Positions 1 through 11,999 of a DNA stretch of 64,000 bases are shown here, one piece after another (positions within the stretch are counted from its first letter, which is position 1; each line of letters starts with the position of its first letter). The DNA comes from Tamarix chinensis (taxonomy: Eukaryota; Streptophyta; Magnoliopsida; Caryophyllales; Tamaricaceae), in assembly GCA_030549775.1 (NCBI GenBank), contig CM060174.1:20200693-20264692 (forward strand), in the 5' to 3' direction. The position numbers and the translations under genes were made by a program. The notes below the pieces were generated by a model that was not told the DNA's origin, ran no database searches, and worked only from the letters and a program-made list of their open reading frames with translations.

Positions 1-760
1 ACAAAAGAAATGCCTAAGGAGAATAAGCTAAAGACTATGTATGTGCCCAAATCTAAAGCAGTTGTGGTGGCTTTCTTAGTCACTGGTTCATACTCTATAG
101 ACGTGAAATGCTTGATGTATGATATGATTGGTATTGACTGTTATATTGCTCGTGTGGTTTTCATGTGTGTGGTGAGTCTTTTGAAGACACCTTGGTTAGG
201 TGTGGTATAGATTCTGAGGTACTTGGCACATACATTGTTGGATTGTATTGAGTATATGTTGTTCGCTATTCTATTGATAGGTTACTCTAATTTTAGTTGT
301 GGTCCTAATTATTAGAGGTACACTAGTTTGCTAGTGTTCAAACTTATAGGTTTTAAGATTATGTGTTTGTCTACGATAGATTCTTTTTAAGAAACCTTAT
401 GTCTTGGTGGTATGGTACCAGAGTTAGCATTTGTTCATGGTACTCCAATTGTTCGTGGTGACAACCAGAGTGCTATTTGTTTAGTGAAGAATCAAAATTC
501 TTTTCATGGTTAAACAAAGCATATAAGCATCATGTATTACTTTATTCGGTGTGTTGTTGATGTAGGAAAATTTGTTTTTGGATAAAGTGGATACTTTAGA
601 TAATCTTGCTAATATGCTAATGAAACCATTAACCATAAGTAAGTTTGAGTGTTTCTTGGACTTTATTAGTGTTTATAGGCCATGAGGTCCTTTATTAGGC
701 CAGTGTTTTTTATAGAGGTCTTTAAATGTCATGCATCGCAAATACTAGGTCAAGGTAGAT
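1..760 (+). pseudogene. Ty1/copia pol remnant (end of RT, RNase H)
   Basis: This is the 3' end of a decayed Ty1/copia polyprotein that enters from the left edge. In broken frames the translation reads LMYDMIGIDCYIARVV and, after a stop, ILRYL at about 115-225, matching the copia segment between RT and RNase H. At about 455-510 it reads GDNQSAICLVKNQNSFHG, the copia RNase H block with its conserved D-x-Q-S-A core, followed by a TKHI-like block and a diverged tail that ends before 760. Several in-frame stops and shifts show it is non-functional. It lies directly upstream of the LTR at 820 in the order expected for pol then 3' LTR. The family assignment rests on these motifs. The sublineage cannot be told. 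Confidence 0.8.
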
Positions 761-819
761 AATTGTGAATTTTGACTAAGTATTTGAGCACATTATAATA
801 TCGTGTTGGTTCATGCAGG

Positions 820-1344
820 TGTTGGAAAATTTTAGTGTAGTATGGAGGTTTGTGTGAGAAACATGGGGTCCCATATTAATAAACACGGATTGAGTTTCTC
901 TATGGAATTGTTGATTCATTTTAAGAAAAAGTTGAGATTTAGGAAATGAACAAGGGGGTCTTGTGTTTCCAAAACATGAATCGTGTTCTTACTTTATATG
1001 CTTCATTAAGTTTTTTCTTCTATAAAAGGAGACATGTTAAAACCTTAGTCGTTGAGAGTCTTGTGTCCTAAATTCTTGTTCTTCTCCATAGAATACTCTA
1101 TTCAATGAGAATTTTTGATTTGTGAGATTTATTGATTGATTACATTAATCATCCTATAAGTATACAAGAGGACTAATAAAGATCTCTACTTTTCCTCACT
1201 TATTTTGTTTTGTGATAGAATACTTAATTGTTAATATTTTTGTTAATTCCGATTACATTGGGATCTCTTTAAAGCTATGCTAATTCACAACAAAAGAAAA
1301 TGAATTATTGTTCTATATAGATAGATAAAAAAAGGTTTCCAACA
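820..1344 (+). mobile_element. 3' LTR of the Ty1/copia element
   Basis: A 525-bp LTR with short inverted ends, TGTTGGAAAA at the left and TTTCCAACA at the right. It follows the copia RNase H remnant by about 60-100 bp. A TATAAAAG box lies about 200 bp into it. The 5' LTR lies outside the window, so LTR divergence and target duplication cannot be checked. Confidence 0.8.
1021..1028 (+). promoter_or_regulatory. LTR TATA box (TATAAAAG)
   Basis: TATAAAAG inside the copia LTR, followed by a GAGA-containing stretch where transcription could begin (R region). The position is typical for a plant LTR U3/R boundary. Function is inferred. Confidence 0.55.
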
Positions 1345-1754
1345 CATCTCTAGCTGAAGAGATAGAAAATAAATTGTTATTGTATCCGTATTGCCTTCTC
1401 TTACTATCTTAACATATTTAATATTCACATTAATATTGTTAATATTTTTAATCATTTCTATTTTTTTTCCTTGTTGGAAATGTAATTGTTGTTTTGCCCT
1501 AACTATATTAAGGATGGGATGCTGATAAACTATTACTGATGTTGCCTATATGATGTATGACCACAATGTGACATAGATAGATGGTGGACTTAGGGCAATC
1601 TCTCATCCAAATAAATAAACTTTTATCATATAGGTGTAATGTCACCTACCTAGGAATACAACACGCCACTCTTGAATATAATATATGATTAATAATTTGC
1701 TATGGTGCATAACTAGCATAGCATATCCAAAGGAAGGTAAGAACTTAGAGTCAC
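1345..1754. other. AT-rich DNA, nothing recognised
   Basis: About 410 bp between the copia LTR and alpha copy E. I see no coding motif, terminal repeat or RNA gene. It may be old repeat or part of the target into which E inserted. Confidence 0.5.
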
Positions 1755-4700
1755 TATAACACCCTCCTTTTGTGGTACTTAAAATTTTCATTTTGCGAAA
1801 GCATTAATTACCAAAGATAATGTGTGTTATCACCTCACTTAGCATAAGTCTGGTTCCCTGACCTTTCTTATACCATATGCTAAGGCTAAAAACAAAACAA
1901 TGAAAATAAGAGAGATTACATAAATAAAGGTTACGGATAAATATTTTCTGTATTACAACAGTAATTAAAATATAGCTAGGGATATAAGAGTCCAATGGAA
2001 AACCAATACAATAAAAACTATTACCTGTAGGTATAACACCAGTTTGCCCTAACTCTTAGACTCATATTCCCATTATGAGAATGGAACCTCTTCTCAAGGG
2101 CTACACTTATCCTAGCCACTCTTATAAGCTTTATGCCACTCTATGGCCTTCACATAATCATATACAAATGTAGTATCAGTACAACTTCCTTGTACTGATT
2201 AAATCACAATACCTCACAAGAGTAGCATAAACACATTGCCTATAATCATGCAATGATCCAAAACTGGCTCAAACACAAGCATATACCATAATAATATATA
2301 ATAAATTATGGATCAATACATATATATAAATATATGCCATTAGAGTCTCATGCTCAACAATAAACCATACTCTATCAAGTCACGTCATTTCAAGGTACAC
2401 AATAACCATATCAATATACATGGCCAAAAATGACTAATCAAATCAATTCCAATTAACATAGTAGGGTAGCGAGGCAACTATTGAACCACCAATCCAATAT
2501 ATAGCAAAAACCAAGGTAGGACACTAAGGAAACTATTGAACACAACAATACATACCAAGGCCATCAACAATTATTCCTTCATTATTTATGTTACTTAAGG
2601 GGATACAATCAACCTAAGGACACTGAGGTACACTCGGTCATATTGGTATAGAGAGGTAACACAATACCCATACTCTAGAACCCAGGGACACGGTGGTACG
2701 TCTAGTAATACCGGCGTACATAGGCAATACAATATCCTCCAACCTTGTTCAAGTAATCCTTAAGTATCGATAGCCCCTATAGGGCCTGTAGGTTACCTAT
2801 AGAGTAGATAAAGGCCTTGCTAGGGCACAGAGGCACACTAGTGAACCAACTCAAATAAGGGCTAACACCCCATATCTTAGGTAGCTAACCCTAGAGAGTA
2901 ATCATCCCTAAACTTGAGATCTTCCATTTTAAGTATTAGTATTTTATGAGGTGATCACAAACATTTCATACCGTACAATCATTTTCATTTCCATACTTAA
3001 CCATTTTCCATTATTTCCAATTATTCAAATAACCCTAAGGTCATCAGTGTGTATGTCAAAGTCAAAGTCAACACTAAGGTCAACCTATAAAATTCTAAGG
3101 CCACCCTATGTCTAGTTATTTACATTAGGTGCATTAGGTTGAAAATGACCAAAATACCCTTGAAACCCTAATTTCTTCATTTTTATCCAATTCTGTACCA
3201 AACATTATTATATTATGAGAAATTTGTCATGAAAAGGCTAAAAGATAATTATTCACAATATTTTAGCACATAAGTAATTTTTATGATTTAGCGATTGACT
3301 ATATTTTCCACTTTTCATGCATTTCTTAAGTTGTGCCCTCAAAACCCTAATCATGCATTATTTATGTGCCTATATTTTCCATGAAGCATGTGTGTGTGTG
3401 TATAATAAGTATCATCATGGTACATGTAAGGAAAAATCTCTAAACCTAGGACATGAGAATAATAATTATCGTATTCTAACCCTAATCGTATGTATATGTT
3501 TTTATGTTGTTTATATAAACCCTAAATACCATGCAATGATTATCATGAATTCCTTAGCATGGTATTTAAATTCTCACTTTACAACCATACAACCCTAGAA
3601 ATACCCTATATATGCATAGGTAAACCATACAATATATTACTCATGCATATAATTCGCTTTTGATAATCGTGGCTACCATTTATATAAAAAGTTATCATTT
3701 TCTTATGCATGTCATAATACTGAAGAATATATAAACCTAGCATGATTATAGATCTAAACAATCCTTGTATGCTCATACATAAATTCTACAGCTTATGAGT
3801 GATTGGATTTACCTAAATTTAAGCTAACACAAAAGCACCAAACACCGTCTTCTCCGAGATCCTCAAATATTACCTAATAAATTAATATCCAATAATAAAT
3901 ATTAGTATTTCATATAACATAACATTAACTCAAAATTAATTAAACTAACTTAAGAACAACTAACCAGTCAAAATAAGGCAGCAAGGAAACTAACCAAAAC
4001 TTATGAAACAAGGAAGAAGGAACCGACAGAAGTTGCCGAGAAGGAGAAGAGAGGAAACAGTGATGTTGTGTGTTGCTAGAAGGTAGGAATGGTAGGAAAT
4101 TTTTCAGCAATGTTAGGGGCTGCATCAAGGGAAGGTGCATCAAGTGGTGGAGTTTTGGCACAAATTTCCAAAGGAGAAGGAGGGGGATTGATAAGCCTGT
4201 CTGAAGGTGGGGGTATGGGATTGATAGAAATTGGTACAGCTTTGGGGGTGGTTTTGGTTGATTTTGCTACAGATTGGAGGTGGGGAATCGTAGATCTTTC
4301 TGCAGTAGAGGGAAGGTAGGAATGGTAGCTCGATGGGGTAAAAATATTGGAAAATAATGGCAATGATGGGGTTTGTTTCTTGTTTGAGGGAGCTCAGGTA
4401 AAGAGAGAAAGTGTGGGCTGTTTGGGGGCTTGATTTACAACATAAAATGAAGGGGTTTAGGGGTTAAGAAGAGGATGATATGTAAGGAAAGTAGGAGGAA
4501 AACAAGGAGAGTAAGGCAAGGGGAGGGAATCATGTATGGTAGGGGAATGGCATGAGGTTCATAGGTGGGATGAGGGGTGATTGTACCGGGGAGGAAGGGT
4601 AGGGTAAGTTTATTAAATTTAGCATAGGGTAGGGATAGATTATTTAGGTAAATATTTAGGGTAAAAATTATTCGATTAATGAAATATGTTTATTTAAAAA

Positions 4701-4911
4701 ATTTGATATTGGTTACAACCCAAATCTTGGTTTAAATTTTAATACACACCCTCTAGCATATTTTAGCCTAATTATATTTTATAACTAATAAATTGTAATA
4801 ATATTACAAATTTTAACAATATATTTATTATCAAATATCCTTAAATAATTATTACAACTAATACACATAATTACCAATTATAATTAGGATTTCTAAAAAT
4901 GGGGTATTATA
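1755..4911 (-). mobile_element. Solo LTR-like element, alpha family copy E
   Basis: On the plus strand it begins TATAACACCCTCC and ends GGGGTATTATA, the decayed form of the alpha ends (TGTAACACCC ... GGGGTATTACA). The flanks are GTCAC on the left and GTCAT on the right, a 5-bp target duplication with one mismatch. Inside it has a purine-rich domain (about 3960-4620) next to the AT-rich start of the LTR. Around 2600-2720 there are diverged GTAC/CCGGTAC-type repeats like those near 16830-16960 in copy C. No gag or pol motif is present, and the small frames around 4089-4363 come from purine-rich DNA. The best reading is a solo LTR left by recombination. A non-autonomous LTR-only family is the alternative. 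Confidence 0.65.
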
Positions 4912-5655
4912 GTCATATATAGGATAAGTATAACTACATAGAAAAAGGATCATCATAGCAAAATCATGCATGAGAGTATGAGAGAGAGAGAGAGGAATTA
5001 TATTAAGCTAGGAAAATATTGATTATCAAAATGATGGTATATGCTAAAGTATTATACTATATTAGCTTAATTAGCAAGATTTGACTAACAACTGGACTAA
5101 GCATAAAAAAAAATCCATAAGCAATAATCAATGTTTTCATTATGGTACTCTAAGGTTTCCTAATGGGGACCTCATTAAGGTCTTTTTTTTTGTAATTAAT
5201 GAACTATATTTATAGTTAGTTAATAACTAATTATATTAGCTAGTATGACAAACATATGATATTAGTTGCTTATATAAAATTATTTGGTAATATTTGATGA
5301 TTGATGTGTACGATATTATATGAATATCTTCACAATTGTTGGACTTATGAATTTAGATTGAACTTCAACAAAGCCAACTTAAGTAGAAGGACTTGAAGTA
5401 CGTGATTTATAAATAGTTTTGAATGATTGTGTTTTGATCTACTCCAAGATCAAATTCTATTCTAAAGAAAAATTTCTAATTTCTTTAGAGAATTATTCCC
5501 AAAGTTCACTCCTTCAGATAAAGATAGGAAGAAGAAAGCAAAATTTAGACTCTTTCTCTTTTGTTTAGCTAATGCTTGATTTTCATTATGATTCCTCCTC
5601 AATCAAATGTATAAGGCATATATATTGTCATTGTAATTATAACTCATTATGCATA
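4912..5655. other. AT-rich DNA with a short (GA)n, no gene seen
   Basis: Unassigned stretch between copies E and K. It has a (GA)7-like run near 4981-4994 and A/T homopolymers. There is no domain, terminal repeat or RNA gene I can support. Confidence 0.45.
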
Positions 5656-6124
5656 TCATATGGACAAGTGTTGGTTTAACTCTCGTATAATTGGGCCATT
5701 TGATTTAGGCCACAACCACCACCTCTTACACCTCCCAAAATCACCGGTAAACCTCCCTCTACCTTTGCCTACCCTCCTTTTCTCATTCCCCCCTCTCCTC
5801 CTCCCTTCTTCCCTCTCCACCACCCTGGGCCACCACAGCACTGCCGCCTTTGGCTTTGCCACCACCACCATTCCAACCCTCTTCACCTTGGCATCCACCA
5901 ACACCCCAACTTCCACCCTTATTCCCCCTATCCTATCCCTAGCACTCAAATATCTCTCTTTTCTCCCCTCTTTCTAGCCACTGTCGCTGTCGTCGTCCTC
6001 CGCCACTAGTGCTGTCGGTCACCACCAACCCTAGGTGGTACCCCAACTCCTCTCAACCCTTAAACCCTAATTATGTAGGCCTTATCCATTTCTACTTGTA
6101 TTTATATTGTTATTATGTATTATG

Positions 6125-6125
<1 letters not shown>

Positions 6126-6175
<50 letters not shown>

Positions 6176-6243
6176 CATTATCACTAATATTATTTGTCTT
6201 TATTATTTATCATACTTATTATTATTTATAACCTCAGAATATT

Positions 6244-6314
<71 letters not shown>

Positions 6315-6335
6315 ATGTATTATTATTATTAGTAT
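6126..6335. repeat. (ATT)n and (GTT)n microsatellites in copy K
   Basis: (ATT)n at about 6126-6175, a second (ATT)13 at 6246-6284 that passes directly into (GTT)10 at 6285-6314, then another short (ATT)n. A further (GAT)n/(ATT)n pair lies near 6434-6475. These runs create poly-Ile/Tyr/Val open frames that are not genes. Confidence 0.95.
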
Positions 6336-7163
6336 TATTCATATGTATTATTATTCACTATGGTTATTATTGTTTTTAGCCTTGAGATACTAGTATTATT
6401 AATGAGGGGCTGAAACCCTATTTTAATATTATTTCGATGATGATGATGATGATGATTATTATTATTATTATTATTATAATTATTATTATTATGGTAAAAC
6501 TATTTGAACAATTATATTATCACTACTTCAATTATTATTGCAATATTAGTATTTTGTTAGTATTAATTTGATTATATTATTATTTTATCCCTAACCCTAT
6601 TATTAGCCTTAGCCTTAAAAATACTAAGGTTTCTATTACTAGGAGTATTAGTATTACTATTATTATTAATATTGTTATTTTTGCTATAACTAGTGTTAGT
6701 ACTATTATTAGAGAAAATAAAGCTATTAGATTTAATAATATAAATATGGCTATAAATATTATTAAAACCTTATTTTTTACTTATAAAGTTTCCTTTAATA
6801 ATAGTAACCCTAATCTTAGAATAAAATAGGAAATAATAGTATTTTTAGTAGGAGGGAAACTAATCCTTATTTTTTTTCCTCTTATAGGTGAAACCAGTCA
6901 AAACCCTAAGGAGGCGTAGGAGCGTGCTCCAAGACTGGTGTCGTGTTAGGTAAGGGTGTAGCTAAGGCCTTATGTATGCTATGTATCTTATATGTCTTGG
7001 ATGCCATGTATAATGATATGTTGTGTATCTTGTGCTATTGTTATAACTGTTTAATGTGTAGCGCAGCTTAGGGTTGAGGTATGCTCTTGTGTTCTCTTAT
7101 GACATGTGTACAATATATTTATACTATGAATTGTGATGTGATGTGTGATATGGTCCTTTAGGA

Positions 7164-7171
7164 CATGCATG
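7164..7171. promoter_or_regulatory. RY motif CATGCATG in alpha copy K
   Basis: Perfect CATGCATG palindrome within a block (TTTAGGACATGCATGCTAGG) that is also found, reverse-complemented, in copies B, F and D. RY motifs are bound by B3-domain regulators in plants. Function here is inferred only from conservation. Confidence 0.4.
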
Positions 7172-7899
7172 CTAGGATATATAATGTGATGATATAGGGT
7201 GAAAGGATGAAAAAGGAAAAATGGGGAAGCAAGTTGACCAAGGAATGTGGGATTGACCTAAATATCCCATGATCCCTGAGAGGAAGAATAAAGGGGGGCT
7301 TAAAGAAAAATAAAGTGGATGAACTTTGTATGAGAGAATCTAGTGTTTTGCATGGGAGAATCTAGGGTTTTGCATGGAGTTTTAGGGTTGTGCATGAAAA
7401 CTTCGAGGGTTTGTATGAGATGGATAGAGTATGCATGAGGGGTGGACTTTACATGTGGACAATTACCTTGGGGTGTGAGGAAGGTAATGGAAGAGTTGTT
7501 TGGGTGATTGGGGGCTTTGAGTGAAAAATAGTACGTGTGATAGTATAAGGGTACATAGGAGACCAAGCTAGGGTTTGGGAGGAAACCCTAATTTGAGAAG
7601 GTGGAAAAAAGGAAAATAAATGAGGGTGAGTGGAGTATGAGATGAGAATAGGGGGATTGTCATGAGTGGGGTGAGCATAGGTATCATGGGAAGCAAGAGT
7701 GTAAGGTGAGAAATGGAGGGGTGACATGTAGAAAGGAGGATGCTAGGGTTGGCATGGCCAACTAGGGTTTGGTGTGGTCACCTAAGGTTTCATGGACACA
7801 CGTGTACTTGGGGAGTAAAGTGAGATGATGAGGGTTGAATCAAAGGGTTGTGATGTGTAGGGTGTTAAAACACTATGGGTTACATGAGGTAGAGGAGGA

Positions 7900-7946
7900 T
7901 GGGCCATATAGGCCCAAATTAGGGTTTTCTGGAGAAAACCCTAGGG
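7900..7946. promoter_or_regulatory. Inverted telo-box pair with site II motifs (copy K)
   Basis: TGGGCC and GGCCCA face each other around ATATA. Next comes TTAGGGTTTTC, a short loop, then GAAAACCCTA, an inverted pair of telo-box sequences (AAACCCTA). The same arrangement recurs in copies B, F and D. In plants, telo-box plus site II combinations are known promoter elements of growth-related genes. Confidence 0.5.
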
Positions 7947-8207
7947 TAGACTGTGAATGGGCTTAGTGGTGTTAGGTAGTGGTCCTTGACCCACACACCT
8001 AGGAGTTGGGCCTCCAATGTGAGTAGTGGAATAAGGAAAGGATGTTGGGGTGAGTTAGGAGGTATAGAAGTCTCAATATATGGGACGACCCCTCTTGGGA
8101 GGATAAGCGTAGATGGAGTTAGTCATGCATGTCTAGGATGAAACTTGTTGAATAAGACACGGTAAAAAATTAATTATGTAAAGTGGAAGATTATTGAGCT
8201 GAGCCTA

Positions 8208-8545
8208 TATCGATCCACCAGCATAATAGTGGCCAGGTGTCGGGCTGCCTTGGAGACCAATCCATCGACATATAATAGTGGTTAGGTGCATTCTACCGTA
8301 TAAGTGACCGATCCATTGGCTATAATAGTGAGGGATCCGAAGCTCAATAAACCAAACCCTAAATTTGATAATACATATAAAAGACACTAAGTACTTACAG
8401 TGGAACACCATGAGCGTTGGGGCCAGACCGATCCACCGGCATAATAGTGGCCAGGAGCATTTTACCCTGGAGGATAATCCACTGGTATATAATAGTGGCT
8501 AGGTGCATTTTTCCCTGCAAGTGACTGATCCACGGGCTATAATAG
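8208..8545 (+). repeat. CCACCGG-ATAATAGTGG repeat block (copy K)
   Basis: About six diverged units of the form GATCCACCGGCATAATAGTGGC followed by a GCATTCTACCCTG-like spacer. It is the counterpart of blocks at 17083-17422, 33905-34180 and 58560-58880. Confidence 0.7.
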
Positions 8546-9132
8546 TGGGGTTTCCGTACATGCATGGATCTATAAAAAGTATAGTGTGAAATGAGTACTA
8601 TTCAGAGATTAAATAATCAGTTTATTCGGACTGCACCTTAGCCTTTATTTATGTGAAAGATTATATGTTGTCATGTTATCGTCCTTGTATTATGTGCCCT
8701 TATGTGTTGGCCTTAGTGCACGGTTACCTTACTCAGTACATAGCATACTGACCACCCGTTTCATGGGTACCACTTATTCCCAAGAGTAGAGGACTCACTT
8801 GAGTTTCTGTAGGTAGGAGATGGTATCTTCAATGCCTACGACACTTACGAGGCATCAGGCAGGGCCGAGAGTTGAGCCTAGACTTGGCCCGGGGATCGAG
8901 AATGACTTGGCTGGATTCTATCTTTCATTCATTTTAATTTGTATCGCCTTATTTTAACCTTGTTTTATCGTAATGTACTTCCTATTTCTTTGGGAACTTT
9001 AATTATGTACTCCTTTGGATTGTAAACTTTTTACACGTACTCTAATTTCTATGTTATGAACTTTCTAGTTTTTTTATGAATTTTTGGTTTAAGTATTGAC
9101 TTAAGTTTAACGATAATCCTATTTAGCCTTAG

Positions 9133-9178
9133 CACTTGGTACTGGAACGGTAGGAGTGAACCAATCTGGTACTAAGTG
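9133..9178 (+). other. Conserved terminal stem-loop (copy K)
   Basis: Arms CACTTGGTAC and GTACTAAGTG pair over 10 bp, with one G-U pair in RNA, around a 26-nt loop. The right arm ends 101 bp before the LTR end. The same hairpin and spacing occur in copies C and F. Confidence 0.55.
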
Positions 9179-9279
9179 TGGCAGTATTATCCCAAGAATT
9201 CACAGTTTTTTTTATTTCACTTCCATTAAACCTTTTTATTAAATGAAATTTTTCAGTAGTAAATTTTGGAGGTGTTACA

Positions 9280-10380
9280 ATAACATTAACTGATACTAGA
9301 AAACCAAATTCAATTAGATCAAGCACTACTCTAAGAAAAAAAAATGATTCTTCCACTCGTTTAGGATGTGAATGAAGGCAATACATAAAGAGGGTCATAT
9401 TATGAATAAATAGATGAAATTTCTTGGAGCGCCAAAATTAAGAAGAGATATATAGTTATAATAGTAATAGATAATCTTAACAAAGAAGGTGTGAAATTGT
9501 ACTATGAATGAAATAGAGTTCAAATGATAAAAATAAGTGAAATAAATAGAGGGGAAAGGTTTGATTGTTCAATAGGGAGAAATGGTGAAGTATTCTGACA
9601 ATATTAATCATTTTGTATGTGTTTCATGGAAAAAGTAAGGCTTTGATCTGAGTGATGTATATTAAGCCGTATTTCAATGAAATTTAGGGGATAACTTCAA
9701 TTTATTTAGCGTAAAAATAATATATCAATGGAAAGGTCTTGAATTCATTATTGCAACACAATGTACACATCTAAAATTGGAGTTTTTGACTAAACATTTT
9801 AACTATTGCTAAATACCTTTTTTCCTTACCAAGAACTCAATTTTCTCTTTTATGTTAAAAAATAATAAAAAAGAAGAGGTTTATTTTTTTTAAATTTCAT
9901 AATAATTATTTTTAACAAATAAAATAAATTATATGGGCAACATAATATATATATATTTGGAAAATACTCTTAAATGAAAAGGTTGATTTACAAATACCAT
10001 GTAAACCAAACAAAATCTTAATATGACCTATATTTCATAAAAATTATCATACATAATATAAACCAAAATCTTATCACACAAATTTTTGGTAGCCAGCTAA
10101 CAAATTAATTTTATTAAATAAGAAATGCACCATACATCCTTATATTTAGGACAAATTACACCATAACACTTGTATTTTAAGTTGTGCATTGTATACCTCC
10201 ACAATTGTACCAGTCCATTCGTTTTAATGGAATGTCTAATTACTTCCTTATTTTAATTTGAATATTCATCAAATGTTTATGAAACTTATATTTATGATAT
10301 TTTTGTGTAAAGATGCACATTTAAGTGTTGTGGAATATTTTTCTTAATTTTTGGTACATTATTTCAATTAATTTAGCCCA
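9280..10380. other. AT-rich DNA, no gene recognised
   Basis: About 1.1 kb of very AT-rich sequence after copy K. It has short poly-A/T and (AT)n runs and no domain, terminal repeat or RNA gene I can support. Confidence 0.45.
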
Positions 10381-10508
10381 TGTTTAGATCTAATTATTAA
10401 AATTAATTATCTAAGATAATTATTTATTTTAGAAAGTTCTTATGCTATTTTATTTTTTAAAATAAGTATTTATCTTAGATAACTATTTTTACCGAATAAC
10501 TCTAAACA
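10381..10508. mobile_element. Fold-back MITE-like element
   Basis: A 128-bp near-palindrome. The left arm 10381-10430 begins TGTTTAGATCTAATTATTAA, and the right arm 10459-10508 ends GAATAACTCTAAACA. The arms pair over about 50 bp with scattered mismatches, leaving a 28-bp centre. This is the structure of a small non-autonomous DNA transposon. No clear target duplication is visible, so the superfamily is undetermined. Confidence 0.6.
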
Positions 10509-10649
10509 AATAGTTAGTTCAAAATCCACTAAAAGCACTTGGGATACTTCCCCTCTACCAACTCTCTCTCCTCTTCCCTTTTCCTTTGTTCTTTTATCTA
10601 ACTAGAAACAAGGAGCTACAACTACTTATCCTTAATTTGATTTTAATTA

Positions 10650-11220
10650 GATTTGTTATCCCTTGTGGATTCTTTAGAGGGTGTGAATAGTATGTTTTAT
10701 AACACTAATTTTAAATTAAAAACTTGTGAGAAATAAGTAGAAGCATGGAAAACAATAAACACATTATTTATAGTGGTTTAAGAAACTCTACAAGGTTTCT
10801 CTACATCCACTACCAAAAAGGTTTTTCCTTTTTAAATTTGAATATCTTTTTATTTATAAAGGGTTTTTGATAAAGATCACTTATCTCTTGGTTTATGAGC
10901 CTACAATCTCAATGACTCTCTAGGAGATAATTTATACTTCAACTAGTTATCCTTTCTAGATTTATGAGACTAAATCTAAATGATCTCTCTTAGAAATGTA
11001 AGAGAACACACTACTCTTCACTTGTGTTTGAGATGATGAGTTTGAATGGATATAACATGAATTTTCAATATATAGTATATGAAAGAAAGTAGTCATGAGC
11101 AAAGATTTTGATCTAACTAGAGAAATAATAATAACAAGTGTATGAGCATTTTAGAAAAATATAAAGTACAAATTGAGCATAAGAGAAGCTTGATTTAGAT
11201 TTGAATATCTAAAATAAAAA
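10650..11220. repeat. Dispersed repeat H, copy 1, left part
   Basis: This segment, from the GAGGGTGTGAATAG phrase through CTCTACATCCAC and the ATGAGCCTA...AATGA(C)TCTCT block, is clearly related to 57930-58232. Alpha copy B interrupts it, and it resumes at 20173. The family is not identified. It may be an LTR or an old non-coding element. Confidence 0.55.
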
Positions 11221-11237
11221 TTCTATTTGCCTTACTC

Positions 11238-11280
11238 TAGGGTTTTCTCTAAAAACCCTAATCTGGGCCTATGTGGCCCA
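11238..11280. promoter_or_regulatory. Inverted telo-box pair with site II motifs (copy B)
   Basis: TAGGGTTTTC, a short loop, then AAAAACCCTAAT, followed by TGGGCC (11264-11269) and GGCCCA (11275-11280). It is the reverse-complement counterpart of the block at 7900-7946. It is the best-preserved pair with both site II copies still intact. Confidence 0.5.
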
Positions 11281-11999
11281 TCCTTCCCTGCCTTACACAT
11301 CCCAACTATTTTAACACCCTCTACATCACGACCCTTAGATCCAACCCTCACTTTCTACCCCACTCATTATCGTTTATTCTTATTTTTTTCTTTTTCTTTT
11401 TCCACCTTCTCACATTAGGGTTTCCTCCCGACCCTAGCTTGGTCTCCTATGCACCCTTATACTGTCTCCCATACTATTTTTAATCCGAAGCCCCCAGACA
11501 CCCAAATGACACTTCTATTACCTTCCTCACATCCTGAGGCAACTTTCCACACGTAAAGTTCGCCCTATGCGGACTCTAACCATCCCATGCAAACCCTAGT
11601 TCCTCCCATACCTACATTAGCCAACTTACTTCCCCTTAGTTATCTTTCTCTCCCATTTCTCTTTTTCATGCCTCCATCCCACATTACCACATTAATAATC
11701 CTAGCATGCATGTCCTAAAGGGCCACATCACCTCACATCATAACTTACAGCATATCTGTATTATCACATACCAAAAGAGGACACATGAACACATCTTGGT
11801 TCCAAGCCACGCCACGCCACACATGAAATAGTTAAGATAATAGCATATAAAACACGACATATAATTATATAGGACATCCAAGGCATGTAGGAAACATAGC
11901 ACACATTCGACCTTAGCTGCACCCTTACTCGGTTTAGGTTACCGAGCTATTTTCCACACTTGTTAGGCCACTAATCACCCTTCGTAATCATTACACTTA

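Larger units (their letters stand above)
5656..9279 (+). mobile_element. Solo LTR-like element, alpha family copy K (5' truncated)
   Basis: The right end, AAATTTTGGAGGTGTTACA, matches the 3' end of alpha copy C at 18060-18082. Moving left it has the conserved stem-loop (9133-9178), a block of CCACCGGCATAATAGTGG-type repeats (about 8208-8545), an inverted telo-box pair with site II motifs (7900-7946), an RY motif (7164-7171), trinucleotide microsatellites (6126-6480) and a pyrimidine-rich domain (about 5700-6010). The AT-rich first 400 or so bases and the TGTAATACCCC start are missing, so the left limit is approximate. No coding domains are present; the small frames come from repeats. Confidence 0.65.

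Noticed and set aside
5639..5643. ATAAC as a left target duplication for copy K (right flank is also ATAAC)
   Set aside because: The sequence after it does not start with TGTAATACC and the first 400 or so bases of the LTR are absent. A 5-base AT-rich match is easily due to chance.
6050..6075. Interstitial telomere repeat (AACCCTTAAACCCTAAT)
   Set aside because: Only one to two units. Single AAACCCTA motifs recur in alpha LTRs as telo-boxes, with no array.
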